The translations under genes and the position numbers were made by a program. A DNA stretch of 64,000 bases, taken from assembly GCA_024697185.1 (NCBI GenBank), contig JAILGB010000020.1, positions 1 to 64,000 on the forward strand, written 5' to 3'. Below, one piece after another: positions 16,245 through 24,211 of the stretch (within the stretch, counting starts at the first letter, position 1; every line of letters begins with the position of its first letter). This DNA comes from Opitutales bacterium. Its GTDB lineage: Bacteria; Verrucomicrobiota; Verrucomicrobiia; Opitutales; UBA953. The notes beneath the pieces were generated by a model. The model was given only the letters and a program-made list of their open reading frames with translations, did no database searches and was not told where the DNA came from.

Positions 16245-18134
16245 TTACCAAACATTATTTTTGTTTTCCGTCTGTTTGCCGGAGTCTGTGTTGCGGAACG
16301 GGAAGCCTTTGATTTCCTCCGGCTTTTCCATCGGACAGAATTCGATAACATCGATAACATTTTTTCCTTTTTTAAGAAATGGCGCCGGGCAATAAAGACG
16401 CTGTTGCGCACCGAGTTCCCAATAACGGCCGAGATTTTTGCCGTTTACATAAACGACGCCCTTATGCCATCTGGACATGTCGAGGAAGGTGTCCTGGACT
16501 TTGGTGAGAGTCAGTGTCGCCCGATAATGGCCTCCGGGCAAAATCCACTTGCCTTTTGCCGCTTGGGTTTCCGCAAAATCGCTGTAAAGCATCGGACAGG
16601 CGGAGACGGTCCAGTTTTTGAGCTCTTTGCCGGCAAATGTCACTTTGCCGTAAATGCCCTTGCGGTCTTTTTCCATCTGATTGCCAAAATTAATATGCCC
16701 CATACCTTCGACAAAAATTGTCAATTCCGCGGGGGCTTTGCGTTCGGGGATTTCCACGCTGACATTTTTGACATCTTTGCGATAGACGGTCGAAAGAATC
16801 TTGCCGTCGAGCATAATATGTCCCCAATCGTTAAAATGTTCAAATACAAGCGTTCCCGCCGGGCCGGCCGGCAATTTTGTCTTGTAGGTCGCCACGCCCT
16901 GATTTTGTCCCCATGCCTCAAAATAAGTCGGCTGCCCCTTGGCTTTTACCGCTTGCATATAGGTGTCGAGCGGTGCGACAAATTTGGGTTTGATGGCTTT
17001 GGTTTCCATCGCCGGCATGTCTTTTGGCGGTTCCGGAATATTTTTGACATACTTGGCGATTATTGCCCGATACTGGTGGTATTCCGGCATGATTTTGCCG
17101 TTTTCGGCAATCGGCGACCCGTAATCGTAACTCGTCAAGTCCGCACTGTAACCGCCTGTGCCTTCGGAATTCGCTCCCGCGGTAAAGCCGAAGTTTGTGC
17201 CGCCGTGAAAAACAAAAATACTAAACGATTTGTTGTTCTTCATGTACCACTCGATCGAAGAGGAAAGATTGGTGGGATTCCAGTTCCCCTCCCCCCAGTG
17301 GCGGAGCCATCCCGGATAAGTCTCTGAAGAAAACGCCGGCATTCCGGGATTGTTGCGTTGCGCCGCTGCAAAAGCCGCGTCATTTTGTGCAGGGTCCATT
17401 CCAACGGCGACTCCCGGCAAAACGACCCCGCGCATATGGCCGTCGCTCGCGCCGTCAGAAGTATAGAAAGGACCGAAACCCTCCTTGGTCCAAAAATCTT
17501 TGAGCCAACGCATATACTCAGTTTCGCGACGGTAAAACGAGCCGTATTCGTTCTCGAGCTGCGTCATAATGATCGGCCCGCCATTTTGCACGAGATAGGG
17601 CTTCGCCACCTTTGCCGCCGCTTTGAGCCAGCGTGTTTGGGCTTTCATAAAATCCGGATCCTTTAATGTGCGCAATCCGGTATCCGGTTTCTTGTAGAGG
17701 TAATTAGGAATTCCCCCGGCATCCCATTCGCCACAGGTATAGGGGCCCGGCCGATAAAGCACCCACATTTTTTCCTCCTGGCAAATTTTCAGGAATCCGG
17801 CGATGTCATTTTCGCCGCTCCAATCAAATTTCCCCTCCTCTTTTTCGATCGCGTTCCAAAAAACATAAAACGCGATCGTGTTCAATCCCATCGCTTTAGC
17901 CTGTTGGACGCGGTGACGCCAATATTCTTTGGGAATACGTTGCGGATGGATTTCCGCGCCGCGAATTTGGAACGGTTTGCCGTTAAGCATAAATGTTCCA
18001 AGCTCTTTCCCGCCGTCTTTGAACTCAAACCGTTGCGGCTTGCCGTTGGGAACGTCTTCCGATGCGAAAGTCGTTCCCGCAAGAAATGGAGTCAACGACA
18101 GAGTTGCCAAGATGTAGAATAATGTCGATTTCAC
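16245..18134 (-). CDS. Secreted GH35 beta-galactosidase (629 aa)
   Basis: Cleaves terminal beta-galactosides outside the cytoplasm. A signal peptide (MKSTLFYILATLSLTPFLAGTTFA) begins at a GTG. The GH35 barrel contains KEYWRHRVQQAKAMGLNTI, PGPYTCGEWDAGG, MTQLENEYGSF (acid/base Glu in NEYG) and SSETYPGWLRHWGE (nucleophile Glu), followed by a beta-rich C-terminal region ending in GKNLGRYWELG-type jelly-roll motifs. A TAAAAT box lies about 8 nt before the GTG. Galactose released here would feed the galMKE operon downstream. GH35 is secure; the natural polymer (mucin or plant galactan) is not known. Confidence 0.93.
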   Translation of the reverse strand: MKSTLFYILATLSLTPFLAGTTFASEDVPNGKPQRFEFKDGGKELGTFMLNGKPFQIRGAEIHPQRIPKEYWRHRVQQAKAMGLNTIAFYVFWNAIEKEEGKFDWSGENDIAGFLKICQEEKMWVLYRPGPYTCGEWDAGGIPNYLYKKPDTGLRTLKDPDFMKAQTRWLKAAAKVAKPYLVQNGGPIIMTQLENEYGSFYRRETEYMRWLKDFWTKEGFGPFYTSDGASDGHMRGVVLPGVAVGMDPAQNDAAFAAAQRNNPGMPAFSSETYPGWLRHWGEGNWNPTNLSSSIEWYMKNNKSFSIFVFHGGTNFGFTAGANSEGTGGYSADLTSYDYGSPIAENGKIMPEYHQYRAIIAKYVKNIPEPPKDMPAMETKAIKPKFVAPLDTYMQAVKAKGQPTYFEAWGQNQGVATYKTKLPAGPAGTLVFEHFNDWGHIMLDGKILSTVYRKDVKNVSVEIPERKAPAELTIFVEGMGHINFGNQMEKDRKGIYGKVTFAGKELKNWTVSACPMLYSDFAETQAAKGKWILPGGHYRATLTLTKVQDTFLDMSRWHKGVVYVNGKNLGRYWELGAQQRLYCPAPFLKKGKNVIDVIEFCPMEKPEEIKGFPFRNTDSGKQTENKNNVW

Positions 18135-18168
18135 CGCGTCCTAATTTTACAGGTTAATAATTTAACGA

Positions 18169-19563
18169 TTACGCTTTGGGGATCGCCGGCAAGGAAGCCG
18201 CCGCGATTGCTTGACCGTGTCGTTTGTCTTTTTCATCCGGGACGACGAGGTTGATTTTGAGTTCGGGGAACTCCGCCTTAAGAACCTCGTTAGCCTTGTC
18301 GATGATAATGCTGCCGCCCTCGCCTGATGTGACGCGACCCATGATCAGAAGATTTTCGTAGTCATAGAATTCGGCAAAGTGTGCAAGCGTGTATCCGAAG
18401 CAAATGCCGATCGCCTCATAAACCTTCCGTGCGCGCGGATCGTTGTTTTTCATGAGTTTTTGCAACTCTTCCAACTTTTCCGGCAATTTCATTTCCGCCG
18501 GAAGTTCGATACCTGCGAGCGGAATCAGACGTCCGGTGCCTTGTTGTGAGAAATATTGGACACCGCAGCCGAGATCGCCGGACCATTCGTCGGCAGGACC
18601 GTTTTCACGGTAGTCCACGGGAACGAACGCGAGTTCGGAAAGCCAGTTGGTCATATGCCCCTTCATGTCGACATAGCCGGCAGCGACAGAAGTGCCCATT
18701 GCGACGCCGAGAACGCCGTTTTTATTGAGGCTCATCGCTCCGGCAAGCGCCGTAACGTCGCCGTCGTTTGCAACCTCAAAGGGAACGCCGAATTCCTTGG
18801 CGATATCGAGGAACATATTTTTGACGCGTTTTTGGTAAACTTCAGGATCTTTGACTCCGCGGAAAAGCGAAGCGACGCCGAGGCGGTTGTTGATGATGAC
18901 GCCGGCGGAGGAACCTCCGATTGCATCGACATGCGGAAGATGGGCCGCCGCGAGTTTGAGCGAATCCATAATCCCTGCATAGTGATAATCGGGATTGCTC
19001 TCAAAATAAGGAGACCATTTGACTTCTTCTGAAAATACGACTTTGCCGTCAATCAACGCCGCGCATTTGCGATCCGAACCGCCAAGGTCAAATCCGATAC
19101 GGCAGCCGTCGAGATTTCGTCCGAGCGGAAGTGCCGACGCAGCTTCCTTGGGAAGACCCGCCTCATCGACAACTACGACTTCAATTCCTTTTTCAAAGGT
19201 TTTCTTGAAGAAATCATAGTCAAACGCGCGTTCACCGTCCGGAGAATAAACGGCAGAGAGGACTTTCGCCATTTCCGGAGCGTATTTGCCGCTGAGATAA
19301 ATCTTGGTGCCGCCGCGTGCCCAAAGCATAAATTTTACAATGCGTTCAACATAAATTTTGTTGAGCGGAGCGAAATCGTCCGTGCAAGGCAGGCAGACCG
19401 TGCGAAAAACGGAAGCTGTGCCGTCCGGGCGCTCAAGGCCGATGGCGAGCGGTGCCGCATCAGGAGTCGCCGCTGCGAGTTTGCGATATTCACGGTTCCA
19501 CAAAACTGCGGGAACGAACGCTTTATCAATTTCAGGGATATATTTTGGGGTAACGTTAATCAT
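18169..19563 (-). CDS. ROK-family sugar kinase-like protein (464 aa)
   Basis: The C-terminal ~320 residues carry ROK/actin-fold ATPase motifs: GFDLGGSDRKCAALIDG (phosphate-1), GGSSAGVIINN, VANDGDVTALAGAM (catalytic Asp in ND) and GVAMGTSVAAGY. The first ~150 residues are an extra domain not found in plain glucokinases. The Zn-binding CxCGxxGCxE loop of canonical ROK kinases is missing; LGCGVQYFSQQG sits in that area. It lies between nagB and the GH35 gene, so a sugar or aminosugar substrate is likely but unproven. Confidence 0.75.
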   Translation of the reverse strand: MINVTPKYIPEIDKAFVPAVLWNREYRKLAAATPDAAPLAIGLERPDGTASVFRTVCLPCTDDFAPLNKIYVERIVKFMLWARGGTKIYLSGKYAPEMAKVLSAVYSPDGERAFDYDFFKKTFEKGIEVVVVDEAGLPKEAASALPLGRNLDGCRIGFDLGGSDRKCAALIDGKVVFSEEVKWSPYFESNPDYHYAGIMDSLKLAAAHLPHVDAIGGSSAGVIINNRLGVASLFRGVKDPEVYQKRVKNMFLDIAKEFGVPFEVANDGDVTALAGAMSLNKNGVLGVAMGTSVAAGYVDMKGHMTNWLSELAFVPVDYRENGPADEWSGDLGCGVQYFSQQGTGRLIPLAGIELPAEMKLPEKLEELQKLMKNNDPRARKVYEAIGICFGYTLAHFAEFYDYENLLIMGRVTSGEGGSIIIDKANEVLKAEFPELKINLVVPDEKDKRHGQAIAAASLPAIPKA

Positions 19564-19590
19564 AAACTATTTAGGGTTGTTGAGGGTTTA

Positions 19591-19632
19591 AAATCGCCCG
19601 TCAACGTTTTGGTTCTCGAAGACGGGCGATGG
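19591..19632 (-). terminator. Hairpin terminator after nagB
   Basis: ATCGCCCGTC (19593-19602) pairs perfectly with GACGGGCGAT (19621-19630), and a TTTTAAA tract follows on the minus strand. It lies 20 bp beyond the nagB stop and just upstream of the ROK gene. This stem does not use the GGGAACG motif. Confidence 0.75.
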
Positions 19633-19651
19633 AGGATATAAAATTGAAAAA

Positions 19652-20407
19652 TTAAAGTTTTGAAGCGGCAGCCGTATCAAGAACGAACTCTGTGTCCGGA
19701 TGCTGTTGCAACCAGCTTGCCGGGCACATTTCCGACGGAGCGTCCTTGACGGAACGTTTGATAATGTCCGCCTTGTTTTCGCCCCAAGCGAGAAGGATCA
19801 CTTTTTTGGCGTCAAGAATCGTTCCGACGCCCATTGTCACCGCCGAGGTCGGGACTTCTTCGATTTTGCCATGGAAGAACAGTCTTGCATTGTCCTTGAT
19901 CGTCAATTCGTCGAGTTTGACCTGGTGGGTGCGTGTTTCGGGACCGCAGGGCGGTTCGTTAAAGCCGATATGGCCTGTGCGACCGATGCCGAGAATCTGA
20001 ATATCGACGCCGCCGGCGGCCTTGATGTCCGCATCGTATTTGGCGCAAGCCTCCGCGACTTGTTCTTGCGGCACCATTCCGTTGGGGACGTGCGTTTTGT
20101 TTTTGTCAATATCGACATGATCGAAAAGCTCGGTATTCATGAAATAACGATAGCTTTGATCGTGTGTTCCCGGGAGACCGTAATATTCATCGAGATTGAA
20201 TGTGGTCACATTTTTGAAGCTGAGGCCTTCTTCCTTGTGCAGACGGATCAACTCTTTGTAAAGCACGACAGGAGTTGAACCCGTTGCCAAGCCGAGGATG
20301 GCTTCCTTGCCCTCTGCCGCGCGAGCGCGGATGAGAGCTGCGATCTCTGCTGCGACAGCCTTGACCGCCTGTTCTTTTGTGGGGGAAACAGTAACTTTGA
20401 TACTCAT
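19652..20407 (-). CDS. nagB: Glucosamine-6-phosphate deaminase (251 aa)
   Basis: Converts glucosamine-6-phosphate to fructose-6-phosphate and ammonia, the entry of aminosugars and sialic acid into glycolysis. [16 protein letters not shown] is the phosphate-binding loop, [20 protein letters not shown] carries the catalytic Asp, and [14 protein letters not shown] is the family signature. The 251-residue length is the standard short form. Monocistronic, bounded by hairpins on both sides. It works with the nanA/yhcH genes at 30 kb. Confidence 0.97.
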   Translation of the reverse strand: MSIKVTVSPTKEQAVKAVAAEIAALIRARAAEGKEAILGLATGSTPVVLYKELIRLHKEEGLSFKNVTTFNLDEYYGLPGTHDQSYRYFMNTELFDHVDIDKNKTHVPNGMVPQEQVAEACAKYDADIKAAGGVDIQILGIGRTGHIGFNEPPCGPETRTHQVKLDELTIKDNARLFFHGKIEEVPTSAVTMGVGTILDAKKVILLAWGENKADIIKRSVKDAPSEMCPASWLQQHPDTEFVLDTAAASKL

Positions 20408-20482
20408 GATGTTTTAGATATTTGAAATTAACTGGAGTAAGTAGAAAACATTGTAGTCTTTTCAAGCTTTCGGCGCAAATAC

Positions 20483-20544
20483 AAAAGTTCCCGTTCCCGC
20501 AGAGTTTTCTATGTGAAAACGCCTATGGCGGGAACGGGAATTTT
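20483..20544 (-). terminator. Terminator after dnaB, built from an inverted motif pair
   Basis: AAAGTTCCCGTTCCCGC (from 20484) and GCGGGAACGGGAATTTT (20528-20544) are inverted repeats, and the loop holds a small inner hairpin (GTTTTC/GAAAAC). It sits 18 bp beyond the dnaB stop and can act on the minus strand. The arms contain the dispersed repeat core. Confidence 0.8.
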
Positions 20545-20561
20545 ATTATTTTACCTATGAT

Positions 20562-22301
20562 TTAAAAATCATTGTTGTCTGCGGGGGAATTGGTGTTCCC
20601 GTCGGTAGATTTTCCAATATAGCCGTCGGGAGCGCCATCATCGTCTTTGCCTTGATGCGGGGCTTCGATAAAACGTGTAAACTGTCCGTAAAAACGGAAA
20701 AGCACATCGCCCGTCGGTCCGTTACGCTGCTTCGCGATGATCAGTTTGCGTGCGCCGTAACCGCGATTGCTCTCTTCCTGTGCCGCGAGTTCCTTGTCGC
20801 TCTTGACGTCTTTGCTGACTGCAGCATGCCTTGCCGTGTCAATCAACAGGATCACGTCCGCATCCTGTTCGATAGAGCCGGATTCGCGCAAATCGCTCGC
20901 TCTCGGCGTGCGGTCCTCCTTGTCCGATTCACGGTTGAGCTGTGCCAGGGCGATAATCGGGATTTTAAATTCTTTTGCCATCGCCTTGATCGAACGCGAA
21001 GCTTCTGCGATTTGCTGTTCGCGCGGCATTCTCGAATCCGTCCCGTTGATCAACTGCAAATAATCGATAATGATCATATCGAGTTTCTTGCGCTGGTGAA
21101 TACGGCGGGCCTTCGCCCGGATCTCCGTAATCGTCTGGCCGCCAATATCGTCAATGTCGAGTTGGCATTTGCGATAATCCTCGCCCGCCTTCATCAAACG
21201 GGCCCAACCATCTTTTCCCATCGCCTGACTTTTCATGACTTGGCGCAAATTGACACGCGCCCGCGACGCCAAAAGTCGCTGCATCAAATCCTCCGCCAAC
21301 ATTTCCAAACTGAAAAAGAGGAAATGGGGCGTCCGATCCTTGTCCCCGTCCCGTTTCAGTCGCGAACGGTAAGATTCGTCAAAAAGTGCGTTTTCGATGA
21401 TGTTGAGCGCGATTGTCGTTTTGCCCATACCCGGGCGCGCCGCCACGACAATCATCTGTCCCGCATGAAAACCGAGAGTCATTCCGTCGAGGGTCGGGAA
21501 TCCTGTCGGGACACCCAGAGCCTCCGAGCGCCCTTTTGACAGATTATACAGAATTTCATGGGTGCGATCGATAATGTTTCTGTTTTTGTCAGGATCGTTT
21601 GTGCTTGAAACCTCTTGAGTGTTTGTGTCGGTGATGCTCAAAAAGATTTTTTCCGTCGCCTCGATAATCCCCATGATCTCCTGACCGCCGTCCTGTGCTG
21701 CCTCGATGGTGCGCGCCGCCGACTGGATAAGACGCCGACGATAAAATTTTTCCTTGATAATCGAACACCAATGCCCAGTGCTGATCATTGAAGGAGAGGC
21801 TCCGGTCGCCAAATCGCCGATATAAACATAGCCTCCGGCGAGTTCCAGCATTCCGTCCGCAGCCAACTGGTCCGCCAGCGCCACCTCTTCCGCCGGTTTG
21901 TTTTTGGCGGACAACTTGCACATCGCGCCATAAATCAACTTGTGGCGCTCGTCATAAAACATCGACTCGTCCAATTTTTGAGCCTGGCAATTGACGAGAA
22001 TGGAACCGTGGCCTTCGACTGCCGCCGCCTCGTCTCTCAAAATGGACGCCAGCAAATACTGCTCCGCCTTGATGTCCGAAGGCGACTGGTTGGCGAGGAG
22101 GTCGATTTCCTGCCGCTCGTTTTCATAACGCTTGCGCCGGGCCATCTGCGCCTTTTTTGTCGCCAATGACGGCTGTTTTACCACCTTCAGGCTGCTGCCT
22201 GCCTGCTCGGCGACACCGTTTTCCCCTACAGTCGTTTCCTTTGAAAGACCGCCTTCCGGGTTCGTTCCCGCGGGAACGCCATCCGTGTTTTCCCCTTCCA
22301 T
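20562..22301 (-). CDS. dnaB: Replicative DNA helicase DnaB (579 aa)
   Basis: The ring helicase that unwinds DNA ahead of the replication fork. The DnaB N-terminal domain starts near residue 75 (PSDIKAEQYLLASIL). The RecA-type ATPase domain has VVAARPGMGKTTIALNI (Walker A), FFSLEMLAEDLMQRL, LDMIIIDYLQLI (Walker B) and LSDLRESGSIEQDADV-like DLRESGSIEQDAD. It is about 110 residues longer than E. coli DnaB because of a low-complexity N-terminal tail (residues 1-70), a charged insert after NALFDESYRSRL and a disordered acidic C-terminus. The tail contains a palindromic double motif giving GVPAGTNP. No intein. Confidence 0.97.
   Translation of the reverse strand: MEGENTDGVPAGTNPEGGLSKETTVGENGVAEQAGSSLKVVKQPSLATKKAQMARRKRYENERQEIDLLANQSPSDIKAEQYLLASILRDEAAAVEGHGSILVNCQAQKLDESMFYDERHKLIYGAMCKLSAKNKPAEEVALADQLAADGMLELAGGYVYIGDLATGASPSMISTGHWCSIIKEKFYRRRLIQSAARTIEAAQDGGQEIMGIIEATEKIFLSITDTNTQEVSSTNDPDKNRNIIDRTHEILYNLSKGRSEALGVPTGFPTLDGMTLGFHAGQMIVVAARPGMGKTTIALNIIENALFDESYRSRLKRDGDKDRTPHFLFFSLEMLAEDLMQRLLASRARVNLRQVMKSQAMGKDGWARLMKAGEDYRKCQLDIDDIGGQTITEIRAKARRIHQRKKLDMIIIDYLQLINGTDSRMPREQQIAEASRSIKAMAKEFKIPIIALAQLNRESDKEDRTPRASDLRESGSIEQDADVILLIDTARHAAVSKDVKSDKELAAQEESNRGYGARKLIIAKQRNGPTGDVLFRFYGQFTRFIEAPHQGKDDDGAPDGYIGKSTDGNTNSPADNNDF
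22263..22278. repeat. 16-bp perfect palindrome of two repeat motifs inside dnaB
   Basis: CGTTCCCGCGGGAACG is formed by two motifs sharing their central CG pair, in the opposite polarity to the palindrome at 3829. It encodes VPAGT in the disordered N-terminal tail of DnaB. Confidence 0.8.
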
Positions 22302-22311
22302 AAAAAATCGC

Positions 22312-23103
22312 TTATTTTACAATTTTCCAAATAGCGACACAATCCTTCAAAAGATCGTGCAACTGGGCGAGAGGCAACTGCGTCGCGGCGTCAGAGATGG
22401 CGTTGGCGGGATCGGGATGCGTCTCGACGAAAAGTCCTTTGGCTCCGGCGGCGACCGCCGCTCTCGAGAGTGCCGGGACAAACTCGCGCTGCCCACCGCT
22501 GGCTCCCATCATCGCGCCCGGCAACTGTACACTGTGCGTCGCATCCATAATCGACGGACGCCCGTAATTGTTCATTATTTGAAAAGAACGCATATCGACA
22601 ACAAGATTCTGATAGCCGAAACTTGTGCCGCGGTCCGTCAGCCAAACTTCTTTTGCGCCTACGGAGGTCAGTTTGTCGTTGACATAACGCATTTCCTGCG
22701 GCGAAAGAAACTGCCCCTTTTTGACGTTAACACAACGTCCCGTCTTCGCCGCAGCCACGAGCAAGTCTGTCTGCCGGCAAAGAAAAGCCGGGATCTGCAA
22801 AACATCGCAAACGCCGCCGACCTTGACGCATTGTTCCGCTTCATGGACATCTGTCAAAACCGGCAACTTATACTCTTTTTTCACCATCGACAGAAGCGCC
22901 AAACCTTCGTCAATGCCCGGTCCGCGAAGACCCGAAATCGAAGTGCGGTTCGCCTTGTCAAAAGAGCCTTTGAAAACAATCGTCAATTCCGGCATCGCAG
23001 CTTGAATCCGGCAAAGCTCCTCCGCCACCGTTCTGCAAACATTCTCATTTTCGAGGGAACAGGGACCTGCAATTAACAAAAATTTCTTTGAATCATAAAT
23101 CAT
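22312..23103 (-). CDS. kdsA: 3-deoxy-8-phosphooctulonate synthase (263 aa)
   Basis: Condenses PEP with arabinose-5-phosphate to Kdo-8-phosphate, the first committed step of Kdo for lipopolysaccharide, which marks a Gram-negative envelope. [56 protein letters not shown] and the C-terminal [14 protein letters not shown] are all typical KdsA motifs. Start at 23103 (MIYDSKKF), giving normal length; an upstream in-frame start at 23142 would add 13 unrelated residues. Ten bp upstream of dnaB and probably cotranscribed. Confidence 0.97.
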   Translation of the reverse strand: MIYDSKKFLLIAGPCSLENENVCRTVAEELCRIQAAMPELTIVFKGSFDKANRTSISGLRGPGIDEGLALLSMVKKEYKLPVLTDVHEAEQCVKVGGVCDVLQIPAFLCRQTDLLVAAAKTGRCVNVKKGQFLSPQEMRYVNDKLTSVGAKEVWLTDRGTSFGYQNLVVDMRSFQIMNNYGRPSIMDATHSVQLPGAMMGASGGQREFVPALSRAAVAAGAKGLFVETHPDPANAISDAATQLPLAQLHDLLKDCVAIWKIVK

Positions 23104-23207
23104 AACAAAATTTATATTAATTGCCGTTCCCGAAGCGAGCAACGAATAATTTTTGACAAAATATCAACATTTTTCACACATTAAAAAAATCTAAAACGGC
23201 GTTCCCG

Positions 23208-23248
23208 AAAAAAAATCGTTCCCGCGGCAAAATGCTCACGGGAACGAG
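23208..23248 (-). terminator. Terminator after the Usp gene, inverted motif pair
   Basis: CGTTCCCG (about 23217-23224) pairs with CGGGAACG (about 23239-23246). On the minus strand the stem is followed by an eight-T tract. It lies 24 bp beyond the stop of the Usp gene. Confidence 0.8.
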
Positions 23249-23271
23249 AAATAAAAATGAGACTTTTTGTC

Positions 23272-24135
23272 TTAATGGAACAGCAAAAACGGAACGAGGC
23301 AGCGGCGAACCACCTCCGTGGTTGTCGAACCGATGATGAATTCTCTGATTTTCGAATGTCCGTAAGCGCCCATCAAAATGCAGGTGATGGCGTTTGTTTT
23401 CGCGTAAGTTTGAATCGCTTCGGCGGGAACGCCCGAAAGCATCTGCACCTTCAGACGATAATTACCGCCGGAAAGCTGCTTTTCGATCTCTGTCAGCCGT
23501 TTCGAAATTTCCTCTTCCCTGCCCGGCTTGGCGACAGATACGAGGTGAATCTCCTGGTCAAAAAACTTTTTGTTTTCCTCCAAAAACACCAGGGCCTTTT
23601 CCGCCGACACGCCGCCATCATATGCAAAAAGCAAGCGTTCCTGATTGATAAACTCGCGATTGACGACAAAACACGGCAGATCCGTCGTCCGGATAATCCG
23701 TTCCAGATTGCTTCCCAAAAATCCTTTTGCAAAATTGCAGTTTTCTCCGCGTTTGCCGATAATGATATTTTTAATATTCTTGTTTTCCTCGCAAACTTCC
23801 TGGATCACATCAAGCAAATCTCCGATACGATGGACGCAGCGGATGCGGTCGCCGATGCCGGCGTCCTCAAAACTTTTTTTCACGAAATCCGCAATCACCG
23901 TCGCTTTTTTGTTTTCAATCTCCCGCAACTGTTCCGCCACTCCGGAATAATTTTGAGTTCCTAAAACGCCTCCGAAATCGCCGAATGTCGGCAAATCGTA
24001 ATTGATGAGTTCGGAAACATAAAGCGCCGTCACCTTGCGACCTGTTTTTTTTGAAATCCAAATCGCATATTTCGTGACAACTTGTCCATATTGCGAACCG
24101 TCGACGCAAATTAAAATTTCGGCATTTTCGTCCAT
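23272..24135 (-). CDS. Tandem universal stress protein (287 aa)
   Basis: Two UspA-type domains in one chain, about residues 1-145 and 150-287. Each starts with a Usp-like strand (ILICVDGSQYGQVV; RLLFAYDGGVSAEKAL) and ends with an ATP-binding G-x2-G-x9-G pattern: IIGKRGENCNFAKGFLGSN, and in the second MGAYGHSKIREFIIGSTT. Role in stress or starvation is known only at family level. Single gene with its own promoter (TTGTCA, 18-bp spacer, TATTAT upstream of the ATG) and a hairpin terminator. Confidence 0.9.
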   Translation of the reverse strand: MDENAEILICVDGSQYGQVVTKYAIWISKKTGRKVTALYVSELINYDLPTFGDFGGVLGTQNYSGVAEQLREIENKKATVIADFVKKSFEDAGIGDRIRCVHRIGDLLDVIQEVCEENKNIKNIIIGKRGENCNFAKGFLGSNLERIIRTTDLPCFVVNREFINQERLLFAYDGGVSAEKALVFLEENKKFFDQEIHLVSVAKPGREEEISKRLTEIEKQLSGGNYRLKVQMLSGVPAEAIQTYAKTNAITCILMGAYGHSKIREFIIGSTTTEVVRRCLVPFLLFH

Positions 24136-24211
24136 AACTTAGAGGGGGTTGGGGTTTACGCCTAAATAATAGCACCAAAAAGACAGACCTGACAATAATT
24201 TTGTCAAAAAC

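Noticed and set aside
20408-20561. Riboswitch before nagB (glmS-like)
   Set aside because: The region upstream of nagB contains only the dnaB terminator and an AT-rich leader; no conserved ribozyme core was seen.
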